Source: Thermococcus aggregans
GTDB taxonomy: Archaea; Methanobacteriota_B; Thermococci; Thermococcales; Thermococcaceae
Direction: 5' to 3'
Assembly: GCF_024022995.1 (NCBI RefSeq)
Contig: NZ_CP099582.1
Location: 992,001 to 1,056,000, forward strand
DNA: 64,000 bases
Shown one piece after another: positions 27,413-36,463 of this stretch. How positions within the stretch are numbered: the stretch's first letter is position 1; each line of letters opens with the position of its first letter. Under the pieces are notes generated by a model. It had not been told where the DNA came from and searched no databases. It saw only the letters and a list, made by a program, of their open reading frames with translations. The position numbers were made by a program, and so were the translations under genes.

Positions 27413-28788
27413 GCGAAAAGATGACAAAAGGCGTCCAGATTTTAAGGGGCGACCCGAAAAAGGCAATACTCAAGCTCTCAATCCCAATGATGGTAGGTAT
27501 GTTTGTGCAGACAATATACAACCTTGCCGACGGGATATGGGTCTCCGGCCTCGGCCCAAACGCTTTAGCTGCCGTAGGCCTCTTCTTCCCAGTATTCACG
27601 GGGATTATAGCACTCGCCGCTGGTCTAGGTATAGGGGCAAGCTCCGCAATAGCAAGGAGAATAGGGGCCAGAGACAAAGAAGGAGCCGACAACGTCGCCG
27701 TACACGCTGTTATCCTCTCGCTCCTCTTGGGTGTGGTCATACCGCTCACCATGCTCCCCACAATAGATTCGCTCTTCAGGTCAATGGGCGCCAGAGGTGA
27801 AGCCGTTGAGCTGGCCATAGACTACGCGAGGGTGCTCCTCATAGGGGCATTCGTGGCCGTCTTCAACAACGTCGGAAACGGCATCCTAAGGGGAGAGGGG
27901 GATGCAAATAGGGCAATGCTCGCAATGGTGCTCGGCTCGGGCCTCAACATCCTCCTCGACCCAATATTCATCTACACTCTTGGCTTTGGAGTTGTTGGAG
28001 CCGCCTACGCGACCCTGCTTTCGATGGTGGTTACTGCCATCTTCATAGCATACTGGCTCTTTATCAAGGGAGACACCTATGTGGACGTAACGCTCGAGGA
28101 CTTCTCGCCGAGTTGGGAAATCCTCAAGGACATACTGCGCGTCGGGCTTCCAGCGTCGCTCTCCCAGCTCTCCATGTCCATAGCTATGTTCTTCCTCAAC
28201 CGCGTTGCGATAACTGCGGGTGGAGAAAACGGTGTCGCCGTCTTCACGAGCGCCTGGCGCGTCACGATGCTCGGAATAGTCCCGATACTGGGAATGGCCA
28301 CTGCTACGACCGCCGTCACCGGGGCGGCTTACGGTGAGAGGAACATTGAGAAGCTCGAGACAGCTTATCTCTACGCCATAAAGCTTGCATTAATGATAGA
28401 GCTCGGAGTGGTCGCCTTCATAATCATATTCGCCTCGCAGGTGGCTTACTTATTCACGTACTCGGAGACCGCCCAGGCGATAAAGCCCGGGCTCATCTCC
28501 GCCCTTAAGACGCTTCCGATATTCCTCGTCCTTACGCCATTCGGCATGATGACTTCCGCAATGTTCCAAGGCATAGGAGAGGGAGAAAAATCATTAGTTT
28601 TGACGATCTTCAGAACCCTAATTATGCAGGTCGGCTTTGCCTACACATTTGTCCACTACACCGGGCTGGGCCTCAGGGGAGTATGGCTCGGCATCGTTAT
28701 AGGCAACATGGTGGCAGCTATCACAGGCTTTACCTGGGGACGACTGAGGATAAGAGCGCTGAAGCGGGCTTTCCAAGAATCTGCTTAG
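27409..28788 (+). CDS. MATE-family multidrug efflux protein
   Basis: A 459-residue transporter with twelve hydrophobic segments in two halves. LKLSIPMMVGMFVQTIYNLADGIWVSGLG starts the first half with family-typical sequence, and LRVGLPASLSQLSMS starts the second. It exports organic cations or drugs using an ion gradient. Translationally coupled to marR. Codon use is noticeably GC-richer than flanking genes. Confidence 0.93.
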   Translation: MSEKMTKGVQILRGDPKKAILKLSIPMMVGMFVQTIYNLADGIWVSGLGPNALAAVGLFFPVFTGIIALAAGLGIGASSAIARRIGARDKEGADNVAVHAVILSLLLGVVIPLTMLPTIDSLFRSMGARGEAVELAIDYARVLLIGAFVAVFNNVGNGILRGEGDANRAMLAMVLGSGLNILLDPIFIYTLGFGVVGAAYATLLSMVVTAIFIAYWLFIKGDTYVDVTLEDFSPSWEILKDILRVGLPASLSQLSMSIAMFFLNRVAITAGGENGVAVFTSAWRVTMLGIVPILGMATATTAVTGAAYGERNIEKLETAYLYAIKLALMIELGVVAFIIIFASQVAYLFTYSETAQAIKPGLISALKTLPIFLVLTPFGMMTSAMFQGIGEGEKSLVLTIFRTLIMQVGFAYTFVHYTGLGLRGVWLGIVIGNMVAAITGFTWGRLRIRALKRAFQESA

Positions 28789-28892
28789 CCCATTTCTTTT
28801 TTAAAGTCCCACAACAAAACGAGGCACATAAAACAGGCATTCCAGCAGTTTAAAAGGGAAGAAAAATTGACAAAACCAAAAATAAAACCCTT

Positions 28893-30320
28893 TTAGGACT
28901 TTTCTGGGGTCTGCTCGACAGATTCCACACATATTCCGTCAGGGCTGCAGGGTAGTGGTGGGGACATGCCATCGCTTATAATACCAAAAATCACTGGGAC
29001 ATCAACCGTAACACCCTTATCTTCGACATTTACACCCAAAACACTATACATTGAATAACAGTCTTTCGCCGGCAAGAGTTCAACATCGTATTCTGCGATC
29101 GAAATAGCACTTTCAAACGTATGAAATCCAAACGTTATGCCAATCGTGTTGGCGAGTTTTGCAAGTGTAGGGTTAACACTTGAGAGGTATCTGCCGGCAG
29201 CAGCCCCAATTGGAATCGTAAAACTGGATTTCGACGTAAAATCATCCCTCTGAACTTGTCTCAGGTATATGGCTTGGATATAAACCCCGGTATTTGATAT
29301 CCAATCTCTTTCCCAGTTTGTATTTTCTGGAACCCTCCAAATATGGGGAGTTTTTGTAATCTGCGGAGGGTTACTGCCAGAGGACTCTTTAAAGTAAACG
29401 CCGCTTGAAGCGGATTCCTCTATGGTATACGATCCAGTGCTGTGTATCATAATCGGGTAAGTTTGGACAACCTCTATCTCGGTGTACTCTCCCATTAACT
29501 TATCATAAGCCGGAACCTCCGCATGGGTAACGATGTACTCCACCCTGATGTTAAGGTACCGCTCCCAGGGGTCTTCATGCACTGTGATTCCCGAAGTAGA
29601 ATCGTAGCTTATCTGAAGCGACCATCCTTCGAAGTTTTCCCCTTTAGACACGCTGAGAACCGTGAAAGGGCCCACGTCAATTCCGACCGTCCAGTAACTG
29701 TAGGTACTCCTACTTAGAACGAGATCCCAGTCAAAGTCCACTTTTTCTGCAACGTTGTTCTCTATTTTCAGTCCAAAGACCGACACCCATTCGTCGAAGG
29801 TTTTAGTTTTGGCACTGCTTTCAAAGTAGAAGTCCCATGTGGAAATCAGGCAATACCTCCCTCCGAAGTCAATATACCCATTCGGGCAGGAGCCTGTGCT
29901 CTGGTCACTGTAATCCCCTTTCAAGTCTAGAGCTTCAGTGCCTTCAAGTTTGATACGACTTGAAGTTATGCTCTTCATGCCCAGTTTTCCGTCGTCGGTC
30001 ACGTAAAGAATTAGGGGCGTTGGTGGGGCGTAGAGTGCCTGTTCGCCCGTTGAGAGGGCTTTGACCCACTCGTGCCTCGGAACCTTCACGAAGGTGGGAA
30101 GTATCCCGCTGGCTTTGCTCCTCTTCAGAACCTTGACGCTCCCGTTCGGTAGGGGGTAGTATATGACGTACTTCCCTGACCCTTCAATCCTGTACACATC
30201 GTAGCCCAGTATCTTTGTTATGCCTTTCTCATTCCCCGCAAGGTGGTTCATGACACCTACTATGAGTCCTCCAGTGATTAATACTGTTATTAACAACGCC
30301 ATAACCCATTTCCTAGACAA
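28893..30320 (-). CDS. large secreted or anchored protein of unknown function
   Basis: A 475-residue protein with one N-terminal hydrophobic segment (about residues 7-27) and a long beta-rich, Ser/Thr/Tyr-rich extracytoplasmic part. Two Cys pairs may form disulfides: CPNGYIDFGGRYC near residue 145, and CSPDGIC near the end. No catalytic motif or family recognised. It is monocistronic; upstream 30321-30478 shows nothing clear. Confidence 0.75.
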   Translation of the reverse strand: MSRKWVMALLITVLITGGLIVGVMNHLAGNEKGITKILGYDVYRIEGSGKYVIYYPLPNGSVKVLKRSKASGILPTFVKVPRHEWVKALSTGEQALYAPPTPLILYVTDDGKLGMKSITSSRIKLEGTEALDLKGDYSDQSTGSCPNGYIDFGGRYCLISTWDFYFESSAKTKTFDEWVSVFGLKIENNVAEKVDFDWDLVLSRSTYSYWTVGIDVGPFTVLSVSKGENFEGWSLQISYDSTSGITVHEDPWERYLNIRVEYIVTHAEVPAYDKLMGEYTEIEVVQTYPIMIHSTGSYTIEESASSGVYFKESSGSNPPQITKTPHIWRVPENTNWERDWISNTGVYIQAIYLRQVQRDDFTSKSSFTIPIGAAAGRYLSSVNPTLAKLANTIGITFGFHTFESAISIAEYDVELLPAKDCYSMYSVLGVNVEDKGVTVDVPVIFGIISDGMSPPLPCSPDGICVESVEQTPEKS

Positions 30321-30478
30321 CTTAAGTCACCTTAGATGTAGTAAACATTTTTATCCTTAAAACTTGTTGTTGTTCAAGGAAAAGCTAGAATTGTGTTGTC
30401 AAAGTGGAGTCTCGCTATGCAAACTCAAAAATACTCAAGATCACCGGCAAAACATAAAATAAAAATGAAAACCCCAGA

Positions 30479-30673
30479 TTAACCCTTCCTCCTTTTTATA
30501 ACGTCTGAAAGAAGCTCACCATCAACACCGACATTCTCAAGCTCGTTCTCGTGGATTATCACGGTCACGTGTTGTATCTTGTAAACCTCCCTAACGACCT
30601 CGGTTATTCTCCTAACAAGCTCCCTTTTGGTTTCCGCATCAGCCTTCGGTCCTTCAACTATTACCGTCGGCAT
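30479..30673 (-). CDS. 4-oxalocrotonate tautomerase-family protein
   Basis: A 64-residue protein starting MPTVIVEGPKADAETKREL; Pro after the initiator Met is the catalytic base of the family. ITEVVREVYKIQHVTVIIHE matches the rest of the fold. The substrate is unknown. Start at 30673 follows GGTGATTGCT; the frame extends to 30685. Confidence 0.9.
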   Translation of the reverse strand: MPTVIVEGPKADAETKRELVRRITEVVREVYKIQHVTVIIHENELENVGVDGELLSDVIKRRKG

Positions 30674-30774
30674 AGCAATCACCAAGGCTTATTTTTGTGC
30701 TAGATATTTAAAAATCCTCGCAGAGTAACATAAGAACCGTAACCTCTCCATTGTTAAGAGGCATAGTGATGTTA

Positions 30775-30980
30775 ATGGACGCTAAAGTCTGCAAATTCTG
30801 CGCCGGTGAAAAGCTTGAAGAAGTCGTTAAAGCACTTGAGGGGGCTCATTTGCACCATGCCCAGTGTTGCTTTATGAAAAGGACGAAAGTGCATATATCG
30901 CTATAAATACAGCAGACGACGTTGTGGATGTAATTAAAGAACCTCTTGAAGACGTTAGAGCCGCTATAGACTCACCTTAG
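30775..30980 (+). pseudogene. small CxxC protein, frameshifted
   Basis: From the ATG at 30775 the frame reads MDAKVCKFCAGEKLEEVVKA to GAHLHH, then shifts by one base near 30862-30868 and continues PVLLYEKDESAYIAINTADD to DVRAAIDSP and TAG at 30978-30980. Adding one base (CACCAT-GCCC) gives a continuous product of about 68 residues with HLHHCPV across the join. The CxxC near the N-terminus suggests metal binding. Unknown family. Confidence 0.65.
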
Positions 30981-31038
30981 TTTCTTTTTCCATAATTTTA
31001 ATAAGGTTAAAATGCAAAATTTAATGAGGTGATTTTTC

Positions 31039-31854
31039 ATGCAAAGAGCTCTTGTAACTCTAACTCCATCCGAGAGCAAGCGCTTAATTGCCAAAGCGGT
31101 TGTGGCTATGGAAGAAGTTCAGCACGCACTCAAAAACGGATTCGTTTATATAGCAACAGGCACAACAGCCGCTTACATTGCTGAAGAAATCTTAGGAGAG
31201 AAAATCGAAAAGGAAAAGTGGACAGTTGGAACGGTAAGCAAAGGAAGGACATGTGTAACTGCAAAGAAGACGTGGCCAAAGCATCTCGTTCTTTACAAAG
31301 GGAAACCATACGAAGGAGACCCCTTAGAGGCTCTTAAGGAGATGGGACCAGAGGATGTTTTTATCAAGGGTGCAAATGCTATTGACATCAATTGGAACGT
31401 CGCCGTTTTTGCTGCGGCCCCCGACGGTGGAACAATCGGAAGGACTTTCGGCTGGACAATAACAAAGGGCGTCTTCACGATAACGCCCATAAGCTTGGAG
31501 AAGTTCGTGCCGACACCAGTCGAGGAGAGTGCCAAGCTTACAGGTATTCATTCCTTCGACTGGGGTACTGGTCTCTACGCGGCTCTCGTTCCAATTCCTC
31601 ATGCTATCCCAATAACTGAAGTCGAGGCATACGGAATCCTTGCTAACGTAGATGCTATTCCAATAGCCGCTGGTGGTGCTGGCGGAGCAGAAGGCAGCGT
31701 AACACTAGTTTTGGAGGGCGAAGATGAAGACATGGAGAAGGCCAAAGAAATAACTAAAGCAGTTAAAGGAGAGCCTCCTTTAAAGCCATACACAGAGGAC
31801 TGCTCCATATGTCCCTTCGCAAAGATCTGTGGAATTGGAACCGGGGCCTTTTGA
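31039..31854 (+). CDS. archaeal protein of unknown function with C-terminal Cys cluster
   Basis: A 271-residue protein. The N-terminal half has a nucleotide-binding look (IATGTTAAYIAEEIL); the middle is rich in Gly (AAPDGGTIGRTFGWT and PIAAGGAGGAEGSVT); the end has CSICPFAKICGIG, three Cys that could hold an Fe-S cluster. No signal or membrane segment. GAGGTGAT lies upstream of the ATG. I do not recognise an assigned function; a cofactor or metal-related role is only a guess. Confidence 0.8.
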   Translation: MQRALVTLTPSESKRLIAKAVVAMEEVQHALKNGFVYIATGTTAAYIAEEILGEKIEKEKWTVGTVSKGRTCVTAKKTWPKHLVLYKGKPYEGDPLEALKEMGPEDVFIKGANAIDINWNVAVFAAAPDGGTIGRTFGWTITKGVFTITPISLEKFVPTPVEESAKLTGIHSFDWGTGLYAALVPIPHAIPITEVEAYGILANVDAIPIAAGGAGGAEGSVTLVLEGEDEDMEKAKEITKAVKGEPPLKPYTEDCSICPFAKICGIGTGAF

Positions 31855-31932
31855 CTGTTTATTCTTTTCTTTTTTAACAACTGAAAGGGCTTAAAAACCC
31901 CTAAACAGTCTTGTAAAAATAAAACGGCAACT

Positions 31933-33006
31933 TTAGGTAACTTTCTCCAAACGTTTTCCAACTATAAAAGTGTCTTCCTTTTTTACTGCTCCTTCGGGTA
32001 TCATGAGCGGAGCGTGAACCATTGCAAGTGCCATGTTCTCCTTAACTTCCATCGCCCTATGGGGGACAACTATGGTCGTTATTGGGTCTTCCTCGATGAG
32101 CAAACCAACCCCATGCGCGTAACCAGTGATATATGCATCAATAAGACCTTTCTCCCGATATATTTTTTCGAGTTCCCTCTCGACGGCAATAAACTTAATT
32201 CCGGGCTTTGTAAATTCTACAGCTTTTGTATAAGCTTCTTCCATGGCATTGAGTGCCAGCTTAGCTCTTTCATTTATATTGCCAACTGGGAAAGAACGGG
32301 ACATGTTAGCATAGTAATGATCCCAATCAGCTCCAATGACCACTGTTACAACTTTTCCTTCCCTAATCTCTGCATCTCTGAAGGGCTCTGCATGGACCCT
32401 TGGAGTAGCAGAAACGTATACCTTGGGCTCTTCACTTCCATTAATCATAAGTTCCCTCACAATTTCCGCAGCAACTTCAAGCTCACTTTTTCCAGGGTTT
32501 ATTTCCTCCTCTACCACTTTCATTCCTTTTTTCGCTATCTTTCCGGCCTTTCTTATCTTTTCGAGTTCCCATTCATCCTTTATCATCCTAAGCTCCATAG
32601 AAAGAGCCCTTACATCGACGATCTCAACTCCGGGGTTTAGCTTTTTAAAGAGCTCATAGAATAAAATATAAGCATCTCTCTCAATGCTGAATTCCATCCC
32701 AATAGTGTTGAACCCGTTTTTCTTTATCCAAACTGTTACATTAGCCATAAGTTCTTCCGTCTTTTGAAACTCTATTACGTTCTTAATCCAGCTTCTCTGT
32801 TTGAAAAGTTCACCTTCTCCCTTAGCAACTATGACAGTAGGTTCGCCTTCTGCAGGGATTAAAAGAGATGGCCTAAGCCACTTTGTTCCAGTGAAGTAAA
32901 CAAATGTTGAGAGAGTTCTTATAACAGCACCATTGATGTTTTCTCTTTTTAAAAGCTCTTGAAATCGTTTTATCCGTTTTTTAAATATTTCTGCCTTTTC
33001 CATCAT
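31933..33006 (-). CDS. M24 (Xaa-Pro peptidase) family protein with degenerate metal site
   Basis: About 357 residues with an N-terminal creatinase-like domain and C-terminal pita-bread domain. Alignment by motif: the two Asp metal ligands expected in D-x(10)-D are Val and Asn here (VIGADWDHYYANMSRSF); the His of GHGIG is kept (AHGVGLLIEE) but the following His is Glu; the Glu of the TxEP motif is missing in MALAMVHAP; the last Glu (VKKED) remains. It is therefore probably not a standard metallopeptidase. Start at 33006 after GAGGTT; 33012 is possible. Confidence 0.85.
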   Translation of the reverse strand: MMEKAEIFKKRIKRFQELLKRENINGAVIRTLSTFVYFTGTKWLRPSLLIPAEGEPTVIVAKGEGELFKQRSWIKNVIEFQKTEELMANVTVWIKKNGFNTIGMEFSIERDAYILFYELFKKLNPGVEIVDVRALSMELRMIKDEWELEKIRKAGKIAKKGMKVVEEEINPGKSELEVAAEIVRELMINGSEEPKVYVSATPRVHAEPFRDAEIREGKVVTVVIGADWDHYYANMSRSFPVGNINERAKLALNAMEEAYTKAVEFTKPGIKFIAVERELEKIYREKGLIDAYITGYAHGVGLLIEEDPITTIVVPHRAMEVKENMALAMVHAPLMIPEGAVKKEDTFIVGKRLEKVT

Positions 33007-33196
33007 ATGCATAACCTCTACTTATTATTGCCTTCGTAATCATATAAATACCTATCCCCCAGCCAGCAGGGCCAAACCGCCAGATAGTACAATGGGTGCT
33101 TAACATTGAGGAAGCCGGCAAGATTAGAGAAGATATGATTTTCGCATATATTCCTCTTAAGTTATCCACAAATTTGAAAAAGAAGAGAAGCAGGAC

Positions 33197-34573
33197 TCAG
33201 TCAAGATCCTCTGCGAGCGGTGAGTCCTCTTCCAATTTTGTTCCCTTGCTCAGCATCTCCCTGAGGTCTTTCTCTGGGTCTCCAATGAGCTTTAAGTCAA
33301 ACTGCTTTCTGAGGACTTCGAACACGTTGGAAGTCAGGAACTCCGGAGCCTTTGGTCCTATATAGATGCCTTTGATCCCAAGGTAGAGGAGCGAGTAGAG
33401 TATCGCCACCGCCTTCTGCTCCATCCAGCTGAGGACTATGCTCACCGGCAGGGAATTCACGTCCATTCCAAGCTCGTTCGCCAAGGCAACAGCGATTTCA
33501 ATTATGGAGTAGACGTTGTTACACTGGCCGAAGTCAAGGAAGCGCGGGATTCCATCAATGGTGCCGTAGTCCCTAGCGTTGTAGCGGAACTTACCGCACG
33601 CGGCCGAGAGTATTATCGCGTCCTTCGGAATAAGCTCCGTCAGCCTTTCGTAGTAGCTCATTCCCTTGTGGGGCGTGTCACATCCGCCCACGACGAATAT
33701 GTGCCTTATCTTGCCCTCCTGGATAAGCTCCAGCAGTTTGTCCTTCATTGCTAAGACGTTCGTGTGATGGAAGCCGGTTAGGAGCTTTCCGCCGTCGTAG
33801 GCCTGCATCTTCGGCGTCTCAAGGGCACGCTTTATGAGCGGCTCGAAGTTGTAGTCCTCGATGTGGGGGACCCCTTCAAGGCCCGCTATTCCGGTCGTGA
33901 ATATTCTATCTTTGTAAGCCTTAGTGGGCTGTTGGACACAGTTACTTGTACCTAGAATAACTCCCGGGAACTCTGCAAACTCCTTCTTCTGGTAGAGCCA
34001 CGAACCTCCCCAGTTGCCGTATAAGGCTTTGAACTTCTTCAGCTCCGGGTAAGCGTGGGCCGGGAACATCTCCGCGTGAGTGTAGACTTTGAGCTCATCC
34101 TCAAGGCCTATCTCCTCGATCTGCTTAAGGAGCTCGTATAGAGCCTTGTAACTGTGGCCGGTGACGAGTATGCCGTGGCCCTCGACGGTTCCGGTGGGCA
34201 CTTCGACCGGTTCCGGCTTCCCAAAGGTCTCGACATAAGCCTTATCGAGGAGCTTCATGGCCTCAAGGTGAACCCTTCCGTTTTCGAGAATAAGCTCAAT
34301 GAAGCGGTTCTTATCGAAGTTGACATTTGTTAGGGTTGAGTAAAGTGCCTCGGCTAGGAAGTGTCCTATTTTCGGGTCGTCGTAGCCTACCTCAAGGGCG
34401 TGGTAGTAGTAAGCTGCGGTTCCTTTTATGCCGTACAGCAGGGCCTCCTGAAGGGAGTTTAAATCCGGATCTTTTCCACATACTCCTTGAACTGTACATC
34501 CGCCCATTAAACTCATAGAGCATTGATTACATAACATCTTATATTCCTTTTCCTTTGGAAGTCTTATCGCCAT
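33197..34573 (-). CDS. hcp: hybrid cluster protein (hydroxylamine reductase)
   Basis: A 458-residue protein, the short class of Hcp lacking part of the helical insert. The N-terminal cluster motif CNQCSMSLMGGCTVQGVC is present; hybrid-cluster ligands appear in HGILVTGHS, FPGVILGTSNCVQQP, VVGGCDTPHKG, ILSAACGKFRYN and IVLSWMEQKAVA. Hcp reduces nitric oxide or hydroxylamine. The ATG at 34573 follows GGAGGTG. Its promoter has an 18-bp palindrome, and it is divergent from a Cys-rich regulator. Confidence 0.95.
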   Translation of the reverse strand: MAIRLPKEKEYKMLCNQCSMSLMGGCTVQGVCGKDPDLNSLQEALLYGIKGTAAYYYHALEVGYDDPKIGHFLAEALYSTLTNVNFDKNRFIELILENGRVHLEAMKLLDKAYVETFGKPEPVEVPTGTVEGHGILVTGHSYKALYELLKQIEEIGLEDELKVYTHAEMFPAHAYPELKKFKALYGNWGGSWLYQKKEFAEFPGVILGTSNCVQQPTKAYKDRIFTTGIAGLEGVPHIEDYNFEPLIKRALETPKMQAYDGGKLLTGFHHTNVLAMKDKLLELIQEGKIRHIFVVGGCDTPHKGMSYYERLTELIPKDAIILSAACGKFRYNARDYGTIDGIPRFLDFGQCNNVYSIIEIAVALANELGMDVNSLPVSIVLSWMEQKAVAILYSLLYLGIKGIYIGPKAPEFLTSNVFEVLRKQFDLKLIGDPEKDLREMLSKGTKLEEDSPLAEDLD

Positions 34574-34588
34574 TTTAAACACCTCCGT

Positions 34589-34606
34589 TTATGACACGTG
34601 TCATAA
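34589..34606. promoter_or_regulatory. perfect 18-bp palindrome in the hcp promoter
   Basis: TTATGACACGTGTCATAA. On the minus strand a TATA-like CTTTTATG lies near 34628-34636, so the palindrome covers the probable transcription start. The half-site TGACA/TGTCA recurs at the divergent regulator start. Confidence 0.7.
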
Positions 34607-34729
34607 TCCAATTTGTTATTGAAAGACTTTTCATAAAAGCTTTGCGGTTTATTAACCTAAAGAAGGAATATAACTTATGTCATTATAAGAAATTTGGAAA
34701 ACTTGACAGAAAGGTTTATATATTCCACT

Positions 34730-34746
34730 TGTCATAAGATGTGACA
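34730..34746. promoter_or_regulatory. inverted repeat at the start of the Cys-rich regulator
   Basis: TGTCA-TAAGATG-TGACA ends on the first base of the ATG. The TATA-like TTTATATA lies at about 34715-34722. The same pentamer half-sites as in the hcp palindrome, in opposite order, suggest the regulator binds both promoters. Confidence 0.5.
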
Positions 34747-35135
34747 TGAAGACCAACGCTTTTGAAGTTGCCTCGCGCTACGTTTATCCGTCGCTTAGAA
34801 GAAGGTTAGTTGAGCTGCTCTACGAGAAAGGGCTTAAACAGACCAAGATAGCCGAGCTCCTCCACATAACGCAGTCTGCCGTTTCACGCTACCTCAACAT
34901 GGACAGAGGGGCTTTAGTTGATATCTCCAAATTCCCGGACATTGACACTGAGCTCCGCTCGTTTGCCGATGAAATTATCAGAAAAAAGCCTGACGAGTAC
35001 TGCATTCATAGGAGACTCATAGAGATTTCACTCAAAATGATTGGGAAGGGCTATATCTGCTCATTGCATGCGAAGATCGACCCCGAGGTTAATCCGTCAG
35101 AATGTGGAGTGTGTCTTGAGCTTTTTGGCGGATAA
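34746..35135 (+). CDS. helix-turn-helix regulator with four C-terminal cysteines
   Basis: A 129-residue protein. The HTH spans about residues 20-52 (KQTKIAELLHITQSAVSRYL). The C-terminal half has Cys86, Cys105, Cys120 and Cys123 (YC, YICSLH, SECGVC), a plausible Fe-S or zinc site. Beside hcp with shared half-sites, it is likely the NO- or redox-responsive repressor of hcp and of itself. TATA spacing suggests a leaderless transcript. Family is the predicted archaeal XRE-type regulators; this member is not known to me as characterised. Confidence 0.85.
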   Translation: MKTNAFEVASRYVYPSLRRRLVELLYEKGLKQTKIAELLHITQSAVSRYLNMDRGALVDISKFPDIDTELRSFADEIIRKKPDEYCIHRRLIEISLKMIGKGYICSLHAKIDPEVNPSECGVCLELFGG

Positions 35136-35161
35136 TAGTAAACAAAGAAAAAAGAAAAAAG

Positions 35162-36463
35162 TCACTCAAGCATACCCTCTTTCTTTGCCACGATATAAGT
35201 ACAGCACAGGTCTCCGGTAACGTTGTTCATTGTCTCGAACATGTCTATGAGTGGGTTGACTCCTAAGGCAAGAGCGACGATTATTGATATCTGGCTTGGC
35301 TCAAGGCCTAAAGTTCCAAGGACTATAAACAGTAACATTAAGCTTCCTCCGGGAACTCCTCCAGCGCCTATTGCGGACAGTACTGTAGTTATTATCACTA
35401 TGGCCAAGGAGCCGATTGTAAGGTCAATGCCAAAGACATCCGCTGCAAAGACCGCCCACATTGGGAGATGTATACACACTCCGTTCATGTTTATCGTTGC
35501 ACCCACTGGAAGGGAGAACTCTGCAAGCTCTCTCTTTACTCTAAATGACTCTATTGCCGTTTTGATTGTAACTGGAAGTGTGGCGGCACTACTCCTAGTG
35601 AAGAACGATGTTATCATGACTTCCTTGGCCCTCTTGAAGAAGTCTATTGGGTTCTCCTTGAGGAAAACGGAGATGAGTATTGAGTAAACAATGAATATCA
35701 TTATGACAATTCCCGAAATGACACCCAGCACCGCCTTCAGATAGGGCCCGATGATTGAAGGTCCATAGAGACCGAAGTTGACAACTGCAAGTGAGAACAC
35801 ACCTATTGGGAAGTACTCCAGAATCCAAGATACTATTTTGAACATTACTGAATTCGCACCTGCGGCGAAGTCGAGTATTGATTGAATCTGCTTTCTTTCA
35901 GTTTCATTTTGGGTATGGTCAAGTAGAACCCTTGCCGCAAGACCAAAGAGGAGTGCAAAGACTATTATTGGGAGGAACTCTCCATTTGCCAGTGCCTCAA
36001 ATGGGTTGGTAAACATCTTGAGAATCAAGTCAGTCAGACCCGCTGGTGGAGTTATGGAGGGGCCGCCTTCTCCCATAGAGCTTCCCAACTTCTCGACGTC
36101 AACTGCAACTCCCTGTCCAGGGTGTACAAACATGGCAATACTCACTCCAATCATAGCTGCTATGAATGAAGTAAACATGTACCATAGGATGACTTTTCCT
36201 CCAACTCTTCCCAGCTTCTTTGGTGAAAGTCCTGAAGAACCAACTATAAGGGAGAAGAACACTATTGGTATAACGACCATTTTGAGCATCCTTACGAGCA
36301 CTGCACCAAAAGGTGAGATGTACGTTGCTATCCTTTCCCCGAGATTGCTGGCATTTGCCATATCGTAGTACCAAAGAGCCAATCCGAATGCAACACCCAA
36401 CAAGAATGCAACCCCGACCCTATAGGGCAGGGGTATGCTAGTGTACTTTTTTACAATGCTCAT
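35162..36463 (-). CDS. GltPh-like (DAACS) sodium symporter with altered substrate site
   Basis: A 433-residue member of the dicarboxylate/amino acid:cation symporter family: HP1 SSAATLPVTIKTA, TM7 NMNGVCIHLP, HP2 GGVPGGSLMLLF, TM8 DMFETMNNVTGD. In GltPh the TM7 motif is NMDGT and TM8 is DMGRTMVNVTGD. Here the Na3-site Asp is Asn and the Arg that binds the acidic side chain is Glu. The substrate is therefore probably not aspartate or glutamate. Start at 36463 after GGGGTGAATCGC. Confidence 0.9.
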   Translation of the reverse strand: MSIVKKYTSIPLPYRVGVAFLLGVAFGLALWYYDMANASNLGERIATYISPFGAVLVRMLKMVVIPIVFFSLIVGSSGLSPKKLGRVGGKVILWYMFTSFIAAMIGVSIAMFVHPGQGVAVDVEKLGSSMGEGGPSITPPAGLTDLILKMFTNPFEALANGEFLPIIVFALLFGLAARVLLDHTQNETERKQIQSILDFAAGANSVMFKIVSWILEYFPIGVFSLAVVNFGLYGPSIIGPYLKAVLGVISGIVIMIFIVYSILISVFLKENPIDFFKRAKEVMITSFFTRSSAATLPVTIKTAIESFRVKRELAEFSLPVGATINMNGVCIHLPMWAVFAADVFGIDLTIGSLAIVIITTVLSAIGAGGVPGGSLMLLFIVLGTLGLEPSQISIIVALALGVNPLIDMFETMNNVTGDLCCTYIVAKKEGMLE

